Shown here: one piece after another, positions 7,538 through 12,548 of the stretch
How the letters are laid out: every line of letters starts with the position of its first letter
Numbering within the stretch: the stretch's first letter is position 1
NCBI GenBank assembly: GCA_036821485.1
Contig: DAISJM010000072.1
Coordinates: 1 to 12,548, forward strand
Reading direction: 5' to 3'
DNA from: DAISJM01 sp036821485
Lineage (GTDB): Bacteria > Verrucomicrobiota > Kiritimatiellia > CAIQIC01 > JAGNIJ01
Length of the DNA stretch: 12,548 bases
Position numbers and translations under genes: made by a program
The notes under the pieces: model-generated
What the model was told of the DNA's origin: nothing
Database searches by the model: none
The model's input: only the letters and a program-made list of their open reading frames with translations

Positions 7538-7742
7538 TTTTCCAAAGGTTGGAAAAAATAGGACCGCGATTTTCCAAGGGTTGCCTGCCCGAAAGACCGT
7601 CCTGCGGCCAGGGGAACTTTTTCCGCCGGATTTTCCAATGCTTGGAAGATTTCTGATCCGTTTTTCCAATGGTTGGAAAATTCCACATCACTTTTTCCAA
7701 ACATTGGAAAATTCCAGATGAAGGTTTCCAGAGGTTGGAAAA
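7538..7742. repeat. Array of six 19-bp palindromes at about 31-bp spacing
   Basis: The consensus is TTTTCCAA-NNN-TTGGAAAA. Copies start at 7538 (centre AGG), 7570 (centre GGG, right arm decayed), 7631 (TGC), 7662 (TGG), 7693 (ACA) and 7724 (AGG, left arm GTTTCCAG). Starts are 32, 61, 31, 31 and 31 bp apart, so one unit appears to be missing or lost near 7601. The linkers after copies 3-5 are 12 bp and similar to each other (TTCCACATCACT, TTCCAGATGAAG). The full unit is thus a degenerate 31-bp tandem repeat whose best-kept part is the palindrome. The array ends 67 bp before the NERD gene. It could be a stack of operators, a protein-organising site, or a minisatellite. Confidence 0.85.
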
Positions 7743-7765
7743 AAGGGGTCTTCTTGTGTACGGTA

Positions 7766-7781
7766 TGTGTCAGCGCACACA
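7766..7781. promoter_or_regulatory. Small inverted repeat in the NERD gene leader
   Basis: TGTGT (7766-7770) and ACACA (7777-7781) are inverted around CAGCGC, between the palindrome array and the ribosome site of the NERD gene. It could be a weak operator half-site pair or an RNA hairpin. The arms are short, so chance is possible. Confidence 0.25.
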
Positions 7782-7795
7782 GTGCCGTCGCGTCT

Positions 7796-7802
7796 AAGGA
7801 GG
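7796..7802 (+). promoter_or_regulatory. Strong ribosome binding site for the NERD-domain gene
   Basis: AAGGAGG, a perfect Shine-Dalgarno core, sits 7 nt before the ATG at 7810. It is the clearest such site in the window and fixes that start. Confidence 0.75.
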
Positions 7803-7809
7803 CAGGGAT

Positions 7810-8601
7810 ATGCAAAGGGGAAACGCGAAGCGTACTCCGCTCAGAGATCCTCCGCTGCGCCTTCCGGGGCAGTCGTCGGATGCAGAACTCACCCGGCTGT
7901 TTGACGAGAAGATACTACTGTATCTAGTTGCGCCTGTGCTAATGGTGTTGCTTGCAGCGCTCGAATGGTGGCGTGCATGGCTGCCAAGCCCCCCCCATCC
8001 ACGGCTTCTCACGATCATCGCTCTGGTTGTTGTGGTGTTCTCTGTCCGCCGAATACAGGTGTTGATGAAACAGGCCCGGGCAATCGGGTTGGGGATCAGA
8101 GGTGAAAAGGCGATCGGGCAATTACTGGAGACGTTTCGGGCGGATGGGTACCAAGTGTTCCATGACATCCCGTGCGAAAGCGGCGGCAAGAAGTTCAACA
8201 TCGATCACGTGATTGTTGGCCCGCAGGGGATGTTTACGATAGAGACAAAGACCATCAGCAAGCCGATGCAGGGGTCGGTGGAAGTGGTCTTCGACGGTGA
8301 GAAGATTTCGGTAAATGGTTGGACGCCGGAACGGGATCCCGTCGTTCAGGCTCAGGCCGAATCCAGGTGGTTGCACGACATGCTCCAGGGCGCAACGGGC
8401 CGCTCGTTCTGGATTCAGCCGGTCATTGTGTACCCCGGATGGTTTGTTCGCGAGACCGCTCAAGAATCCAGGGTGTGGGTTCTCAACCCTGACCGTCTTC
8501 GCAAGAAGATCCAATTCCAACCACAGCACCTCAAACCCGAAGACATCGCACTCATCACGGACCGCATGGGTGTGTACGTGCGGAACTACGAGAAGTCGTA
8601 G
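7810..8601 (+). CDS. Membrane-anchored NERD-domain (nuclease-related) protein
   Basis: A 263-residue protein. Two hydrophobic segments (about 35-54, ILLYLVAPVLMVLLAALEWW, and 66-79, LLTIIALVVVVFSV) are followed by Arg-Arg and a soluble C-terminal part, probably cytoplasmic. Residues about 93-205 fit the NERD domain, a restriction-endonuclease-like fold. The expected conserved acids are present: Glu99 in IRGEKAIG, Asp132 in KFNIDHVIVG, and Glu145-x-Lys147 in FTIETKT. The ordered motif and the phrase DHVIVGPQGMFTIETK are typical of the family, and no active-site residue appears to be lost. NERD proteins are often plasmid- or defence-associated, but a defined substrate is lacking. A strong ribosome site and an upstream palindrome array suggest its own regulated promoter. 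The next gene starts 124 bp downstream on the same strand. Confidence 0.88.
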   Translation: MQRGNAKRTPLRDPPLRLPGQSSDAELTRLFDEKILLYLVAPVLMVLLAALEWWRAWLPSPPHPRLLTIIALVVVVFSVRRIQVLMKQARAIGLGIRGEKAIGQLLETFRADGYQVFHDIPCESGGKKFNIDHVIVGPQGMFTIETKTISKPMQGSVEVVFDGEKISVNGWTPERDPVVQAQAESRWLHDMLQGATGRSFWIQPVIVYPGWFVRETAQESRVWVLNPDRLRKKIQFQPQHLKPEDIALITDRMGVYVRNYEKS

Positions 8602-8725
8602 GGCGCAATAGGTTTGCAGCCAGCTTGACGCGGAGCCAATCGCTCCAACATCATCTCTTCCGTGTCGTCCTGACTTGACTCATTGTCCATAGACTTATCG
8701 TCCATGTTGCGCTCCACTGGCGGGC

Positions 8726-9073
8726 ATGAAAAGGAATCGTGTCTTCGGATCTTGGGAGATCAAGTGTTACACCGTCATCTGTCAGTGGCATGACGGAGAG
8801 CTTGCCTGCAATTCGTGGCAGACGATTGCAGTGGTGCTCAATGTCGGCGGTGGCCCGCAGAATGCCGCGAATGAGGCCTGTCTGTTTCTGATCTGGCGAC
8901 AACAGGGGATAGCCACGGCCTCGCTTGTGATTGAAGGTCGGCCGACGCTGTATGTTCCCGACGACGTTCTCTTTGACGCGCAAGAATACGACGAGACCAT
9001 TACGTTTGGTGCGGAGATTCTTGCCACTGCAATCATCGATGAGAAGGGGCCCGCGCTATTCGCGGGTCAGTGA
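8726..9073 (+). CDS. Hypothetical 115-residue protein between two predicted nucleases
   Basis: I do not recognise this family. It is a compact soluble protein (MKRNRVFGSWEIKCYTVICQ at the start) with three Cys and three Trp in the first 60 residues, alternating beta-like segments (TIAVVLNVGG, IATASLVIEG, TFGAEILATAIID) and an acidic C-terminal third. There is no signal peptide or membrane helix. Codon choice looks protein-like along its length. The ATG at 8726 has only a poor ribosome site (GGCGGGC just upstream), so an unusual start is possible. It lies 124 bp after the NERD gene and 130 bp before the nuclease-helicase gene. That position makes a partner or regulator of either plausible, but this is inference. 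A minus-strand frame over the same bases (8651-8983) looks less protein-like. Confidence 0.55.
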   Translation: MKRNRVFGSWEIKCYTVICQWHDGELACNSWQTIAVVLNVGGGPQNAANEACLFLIWRQQGIATASLVIEGRPTLYVPDDVLFDAQEYDETITFGAEILATAIIDEKGPALFAGQ

Positions 9074-9166
9074 GACCTGTCGGATGGGCGCTTTCCGATC
9101 GATCATTTGGAGCCGGGCGAAGATCACGCAGCATTCCCCTGAGACACGGGAAACCATCGTATTAGC

Positions 9167-9185
9167 GTGTTCCAAAATAGAACAC
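9167..9185. promoter_or_regulatory. Palindrome in front of the nuclease-helicase gene
   Basis: GTGTTC (9167-9172) and GAACAC (9180-9185) are inverted around CAAAATA, 18 bp before the ATG at 9204. The surrounding bases are AT-rich, with TATTTT at 9191-9196. If TATTTT were a -10 element, the transcript would be nearly leaderless and the palindrome would cover the -35 region, as a repressor site would. No ribosome site is visible before 9204, which is compatible with a leaderless message. Speculative. Confidence 0.35.
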
Positions 9186-9203
9186 TTTGATATTTTACTC
9201 GTA

Positions 9204-11177
9204 ATGAGCAGGGCTTATTACTCCGACTCCATCGCAGATTTTGTGCGAAGTGATCCAGATGCCACCATCGGGAAATTGGCTCAAGCGAGTGAATTTCCAG
9301 TTGAGACGACACAACGTGATGCGTGGTTGGGGCAGATTCAGATTTTGATGCCAATTCTCGGGAAATACGAGGGGAGCATCTACTTCGAGTACTCTATTCC
9401 TCGCATGGGGGAGCGCATAGACGTCGTCTTGCTGATCGATGCGGTTATCTTTGTGCTGGAATTTAAGGTAGGCGAAAAGGATTTTACTGCCCATGCCGTG
9501 GATCAGGTTTGTGACTACGCGCTGGACCTGAAGAACTTTCATGAGTCCAGTCATGACTGCTACGTTGCCCCCATTCTTATTGCAACAAAGGCGAAGGCCT
9601 GTGAAGCAGTTGTTGCGGTGACCCCGCAAAACGACAAATTGCTTTTCCCGATTAAGAGCGTTCCCGACACATTGATTTCTACCATTGATGCCGTTTTGGA
9701 ATTCACCGCGGGCGATCGCATTGAAGCCAAGGCGTGGGAGACGGGTCGATACTGTCCGACGCCCACCATTATAGAGGCGGCGATGGCGTTGTATCGCAAA
9801 CATGATGTGGCCGAGATTTCTCGAAGCGACGCGGGAGCGAAGAACCTTCACCAAACGACGGACGCCATTTCGAAAGTCATACGGTTAGCCAAAGAACGAA
9901 GCCACAAAGCTATCTGTTTTGTGACAGGCGTTCCGGGAGCAGGGAAGACCCTGATCGGATTGAACATCGCAACCAAGCATCTTGATGCAGATGGTGACAT
10001 GTACAGCGTCTTCTTGTCTGGCAATGACCCCTTGGTGAGAATCCTGCAGGAGGCTCTGGCTCGCGACAAAATCCGGCGTGAAAAAGCAGCGAAGAAGCGG
10101 ATTAGCAAGAAAGAAGCCCTGAGCGAGGTTAAGGCGTTTGTGCAAAACGTGCGCCATTATCGTGATGAGTACCTTAAGGATTCCAAACCACCGGTTGATC
10201 ATGTTGCGCTTTTTGATGAGGCCCAACGTGCGTGGAATCTGGCGCAGACCGCAAATTTCATGCGGCGGAAGAGAAACCGGCCGAATTTCAGCCAGTCTGA
10301 ACCTGAGTTCTTGATTTCCTGCATTGATCGTCACTCAGACTGGGGCGTCATCGTCTGCTTGGTCGGGGGAGGGCAGGAGATCAACACCGGTGAGGCGGGA
10401 ATTGGTGAATGGATCGAGGCCCTTAATCGCTCCTTCCCCCAATGGCACATTCACATTTCAGATCGTCTGACAGACAGTGAATACGGTGCGGGAGCTTTTC
10501 TGGAGAAGATCAAGACACGTCCCAATGTCTCCTACAGTGAGGATTTGCACTTGTCGGTTTCCATGCGTTCTTTTCGGGCCGAAAATGTCTCGTTGTTGGT
10601 CAAGCAGATGCTAGACCTAGACGCAGAGGGAGCGCGGCAGACCTTCAGACAACTGAACAAGAAATACCCTATTGTCATCACGCGAAATGTAAAGAAAGCG
10701 AAGGAGTGGCTTAAAGAAAACGCGCGCGGTTCAGAGCGATACGGGATCGTGGTTTCATCGAGTGCGGAGCGACTTCGTCCCCATGCCATCCACGTGAAAG
10801 CGCCGATGGATCCGGTGCATTGGTTTCTCGCCGGTAAGGAGGATGTCCGGTCGTCATACTACCTAGAAGATGTGGCGACCGAGTTTAGCATTCAAGGATT
10901 GGAATTGGATTGGGCCTGCGTGACTTGGGATGCCGACTTCCGTTATGAGCCGCAGGGATGGAGACATTTCTCATTCTGTGGCGACAAGTGGAATCGAGTG
11001 AAGAAACATGAACGGCAAGACTACCTCAAAAACGCGTATCGGGTCTTGTTGACTCGTGCGCGGCAGGGGATGGTGATTGTTGTGCCTCAGGGTGACGTCG
11101 CAGACCCGACGCGATTGCCGGAATTTTATGACCCGTCATTTGAGTACCTTAGAGGTATAGGGTTTCCCGTCATTTAG
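9204..11177 (+). CDS. PD-(D/E)XK nuclease fused to a DUF2075 (Schlafen-like) helicase
   Basis: A 657-residue predicted nuclease-helicase. The N-terminal part (about 1-180) has the PD-(D/E)XK pattern: Asp73 in GERIDVVLLID and Glu86-Phe-Lys88 in VLEFKVGEK. Residues about 235-650 form a DUF2075/SF1-type ATPase, with Walker A TGVPGAGKT (Lys248), Walker B LFDEAQRAW (Asp338-Glu339), a GGGQEINTGEAG motif, the QGLELDWACVTWD motif and the final NAYRVLLTRARQG arginine-finger motif. All key residues are present, so it looks active. The ATG at 9204 gives MSRAYYSDSIADFV, the usual start of this protein type as I remember it. The frame stays open upstream to 8931, but that overlaps the preceding gene and makes no family sense. 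The DNA is visibly AT-richer than in the GH3 and uup genes, consistent with transfer. DUF2075 proteins recur in defence and phage contexts; a role here is inferred. Confidence 0.9.
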   Translation: MSRAYYSDSIADFVRSDPDATIGKLAQASEFPVETTQRDAWLGQIQILMPILGKYEGSIYFEYSIPRMGERIDVVLLIDAVIFVLEFKVGEKDFTAHAVDQVCDYALDLKNFHESSHDCYVAPILIATKAKACEAVVAVTPQNDKLLFPIKSVPDTLISTIDAVLEFTAGDRIEAKAWETGRYCPTPTIIEAAMALYRKHDVAEISRSDAGAKNLHQTTDAISKVIRLAKERSHKAICFVTGVPGAGKTLIGLNIATKHLDADGDMYSVFLSGNDPLVRILQEALARDKIRREKAAKKRISKKEALSEVKAFVQNVRHYRDEYLKDSKPPVDHVALFDEAQRAWNLAQTANFMRRKRNRPNFSQSEPEFLISCIDRHSDWGVIVCLVGGGQEINTGEAGIGEWIEALNRSFPQWHIHISDRLTDSEYGAGAFLEKIKTRPNVSYSEDLHLSVSMRSFRAENVSLLVKQMLDLDAEGARQTFRQLNKKYPIVITRNVKKAKEWLKENARGSERYGIVVSSSAERLRPHAIHVKAPMDPVHWFLAGKEDVRSSYYLEDVATEFSIQGLELDWACVTWDADFRYEPQGWRHFSFCGDKWNRVKKHERQDYLKNAYRVLLTRARQGMVIVVPQGDVADPTRLPEFYDPSFEYLRGIGFPVI

Positions 11178-11235
11178 CCTCTGTGCGCATCTGCCTCTCT
11201 TGATGCCGACCAGTGGTTGGGAGGTCGGGGTGTTT

Positions 11236-11421
11236 CTAGCGTACGCGTTCTGTCTTCTTCTCGTCGGCCAAGGTCTTAAGGAGGTTCTTGTCGCGGTGCT
11301 TGCCGAAGTTTCGGCGGATGGACTGGAGGGCAGCGGGCTTTGTCGGGGTCCCGCCATCCGTATGGACTATCTGTGTGTTCTGCGTCATCTGTGGGTCGAA
11401 TCTTGAAGCTCTGAAGCCCAA
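11236..11421 (-). pseudogene. Possible small basic ORF or gene remnant on the minus strand
   Basis: The 243-bp gap 11178-11420 holds no clear + strand gene. On the minus strand a frame reads ...KPAALQSIRRNFGKHRDK and then KNLLKTLADEKKTERVR before a TAG stop. Its codons end mostly in G or C, as in real genes here. The 5' part (about 11340-11421 on the minus strand) instead resembles a 'gacccacagatgac' repeat module. I recognise no family. It may be a remnant of a lost gene, a real short basic protein starting at an unclear codon, or chance. Confidence 0.2.
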
Positions 11422-12224
11422 TGTCTATTCTTTTTGGCATGAGCGTGACGGTTGAGGAGTTGCGCGATTTTCTGAGCGGATCGGTGCCACGGATCGTTCC
11501 GCCCAATGTCCGCCGAAGTGCGTTGAGGCGGATCCCGATGACGATCGCGGTGATGGGCATTTTCTTTGCCCTGTTCGGTCTTCCTTTCATGGCCATATTC
11601 TTTCCCTGGCGACTGCTGGATGATCTTTCTTTGAATGTGGGGGCGCGGGTGACGCGCGATGCCACTGTGACCGCTTGTGAAACCACCTCCATGAGTGAGA
11701 ACAACCGGAGGGTATTCAAGTACGAGTTCTCCTATACCCCGGCTGGCGGATCGTCCATGAAGGGCACGTGTTATGCCACGGGCGTGGCGCGGGATGCAGG
11801 GTCGCGCGTGGCTGTCGAATATCTCCCGGTTCGCCCGGCCGTGGCGCGGATCGAGGGCTGCCGCCTCTCGCCATTTCATTGGGGAGGCGGTTTTGTCGTT
11901 CTCTTCCCTTGTATCGGCGTGGCGATAGTGTTCTTCACCCTCCGGGCGCGGCGGCGGCTGGCCCAACTCCTCGCGGAAGGGATTTTCAGCGCGGGCCGGA
12001 TTGAATCCGTGGAGGCCACCTCCGTGACGGTGAACAAGCAGAGGCAGTATCGCGTCACGGTGGTTTTCAAGGATGCTGCGGGCGAGCGCCGGAGCAGCTA
12101 TTCAGCCTATGGGCGCGATGCTGAACTGGCAGAGACAAAGCGCGCCGATGGTTCCGTTGTGGGTGTACTTTACGACCCCGCCAATCCGTCCCGTATCCTG
12201 CTGATCGATGAGCTGGTGAGGTAG
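11421..12224 (+). CDS. Two-helix membrane protein with two DUF3592-like segments
   Basis: A 267-residue protein of unknown function. Membrane helix 1 covers about 39-61 (PMTIAVMGIFFALFGLPFMA) and helix 2 about 155-174 (GGGFVVLFPCIGVAIVFFTL). Between them is a beta-rich domain (about 75-146) ending VAVEYLPVRPAVARIEG. After the second helix and an Arg-rich stretch (RARRR) comes a second beta-rich domain (about 185-262) ending GVLYDPANPSRILLIDEL. Both endings match the 'valid (Y) x P x (N/R) P' close of DUF3592 repeats, so the protein looks like a duplicated DUF3592 unit. The ATG at 11421 is used; the ATG at 11439 (MSVTVEELRD) is an alternative, and neither has a strong ribosome site. It lies 243 bp after the nuclease-helicase, so it need not belong to the same unit. 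DUF3592 proteins have no agreed role. Confidence 0.75.
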   Translation: MSILFGMSVTVEELRDFLSGSVPRIVPPNVRRSALRRIPMTIAVMGIFFALFGLPFMAIFFPWRLLDDLSLNVGARVTRDATVTACETTSMSENNRRVFKYEFSYTPAGGSSMKGTCYATGVARDAGSRVAVEYLPVRPAVARIEGCRLSPFHWGGGFVVLFPCIGVAIVFFTLRARRRLAQLLAEGIFSAGRIESVEATSVTVNKQRQYRVTVVFKDAAGERRSSYSAYGRDAELAETKRADGSVVGVLYDPANPSRILLIDELVR

Positions 12225-12254
12225 GGAGATTGGAGATTCGTTATTGGTTATTGG

Positions 12255-12309
12255 GAAGAGGGGAAGATTCTCAACCACTGATGGACACTGATAGACACTA
12301 ATTGGGAAG
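12255..12309 (+). repeat. 55-bp direct repeat, copy 1 (copy 2 at 12494-12548)
   Basis: All 55 bases from GAAGAGGGGAAGATTCTCAA through ATTGGGAAG are repeated exactly 239 bp later. The second copy is cut by the window edge, so the true repeat may be longer. Both include the 34-bp unit shared with 7418-7451. Confidence 0.85.
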
Positions 12310-12450
12310 TGACAGAGATTGGGGAAGAAGAGGGGAGTTTGAACAGAAGGCAACAAAGGGAACGAAGAGGATGAAGATGGGGACAAGGGGTGGGGTTGAA
12401 GAGGGATTCGGACAGAAGGGAACGAAGAGGATGAGTGGTGAGGGGAAGGG

Positions 12451-12484
12451 GCAGAGAGGGAAATGACCAAGTGCCAATGACCAA
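12451..12484 (+). repeat. 34-bp dispersed repeat, copy 2
   Basis: Identical to 4520-4553. Outside this core the two sites diverge. Confidence 0.75.
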
Positions 12485-12493
12485 TGAGGAAGA

Positions 12494-12548
12494 GAAGAGG
12501 GGAAGATTCTCAACCACTGATGGACACTGATAGACACTAATTGGGAAG
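12494..12548 (+). repeat. 55-bp direct repeat, copy 2 (open at the window edge)
   Basis: An exact copy of 12255-12309. With the 239-bp offset, this suggests a larger tandem duplication of repeat-block material, which the window end truncates. Confidence 0.85.

Larger units (their letters stand above)
12225..12548. repeat. Mosaic intergenic repeat block 5 (runs to the window end)
   Basis: A 324-bp purine-rich stretch without a gene. It opens with 'gattggagattcgttattgg' and 'ttattgggaag', followed by the first 55-bp copy at 12255-12309. Then come two related 'acagaaggg' units with 'aacgaagaggatga' (about 12343-12374 and 12411-12434), the 34-bp unit at 12451-12484 and the second 55-bp copy at 12494-12548. 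The strand is strongly G/A-biased. The spurious frames on the minus strand only translate these repeats. Confidence 0.75.

Noticed and set aside
7538..7742. CRISPR array
   Set aside because: Repeats are only 19 bp, fully palindromic and variable in the centre, linkers are about 12 bp and similar to each other, and there are no cas genes.
7447..7815. Minus-strand 122-codon frame over the palindrome array
   Set aside because: Its translation (repeated 'FPxxGK', 'NHWKN', 'FQALEN') is just the palindromes read in shifting frames.
8632..8646. GGAGC-CAATC-GCTCC inverted repeat after the NERD gene, as a terminator
   Set aside because: The stem is only 5 bp and no T-run follows; too weak to call.
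8931..9203. N-terminal extension of the nuclease-helicase frame
   Set aside because: It overlaps the 115-residue gene in another frame and is Arg-rich with no family match. The family-like N-terminus begins at the ATG at 9204.
11200..11406. Plus-strand 68-codon frame in the gap before the DUF3592 gene
   Set aside because: No ribosome site and no family resemblance; the minus strand of the same bases looks more coding-like.
12225..12548. Several minus-strand frames at the right end
   Set aside because: They consist of Ser/Pro/Leu-rich translations of purine-rich repeats ('SVHQWLRIFPSS' and similar).

Overview
This 12.5 kb stretch is bacterial chromosomal DNA of fairly high GC. Every confident gene lies on the + strand. 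The gaps between genes are long and filled with low-complexity, mosaic dispersed repeats: 'cacgaa/cacaag' units, 'gtgcccacagat' units, 'ccaatgaccaatgggg' units and 'gattggttattgggtattgg' units. From memory, this kind of intergenic filler, together with short TTTTCCAA-N3-TTGGAAAA palindromes, is common in genomes of the Verrucomicrobiota/Kiritimatiellota (PVC) group. I therefore suggest an uncultured member of that group, but no ribosomal or other taxonomic marker is present to prove it.

Layout. (1) Positions 2-949 hold the 3' two thirds of a PcnB-type poly(A) polymerase that runs in from the left edge. (2) Positions 950-1417 are a repeat-filled gap. (3) Positions 1436-3997 encode a secreted family 3 glycoside hydrolase with a PA14 domain inserted in its C-terminal catalytic half. 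A small predicted tyrosine phosphatase follows at 4075-4431. (4) Positions 4432-4666 are a second repeat gap, followed by an ABC-F ATPase of the Uup type (4667-6451). (5) Positions 6452-7056 are a third repeat gap, which includes a block flanked by inverted copies of one module. A 40-residue, very basic protein follows at 7057-7179. (6) Positions 7180-7809 are a fourth gap. It ends in an array of 19-bp palindromes with a period of about 31 bp, just upstream of the next gene. (7) Positions 7810-11177 look like an accessory cassette: a membrane-anchored NERD-domain protein, an orphan 115-residue protein, and a 657-residue PD-(D/E)XK nuclease fused to a DUF2075 helicase. (8) Positions 11421-12224 encode a two-helix membrane protein with two DUF3592-like segments, followed by a fifth repeat gap that runs to the window end.

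How the parts relate. The housekeeping-type genes (pcnB, uup) and the polysaccharide-degrading enzyme are separated by repeat gaps and look like independent transcription units. The NERD / orphan / nuclease-helicase set is the best candidate for an uncharacterised system. It combines two predicted nucleases of different architecture with a Schlafen-like helicase, behind a phased palindrome array and with a separate small palindrome in front of the helicase gene. A role in defence against foreign DNA or RNA is an inference from domain content only.
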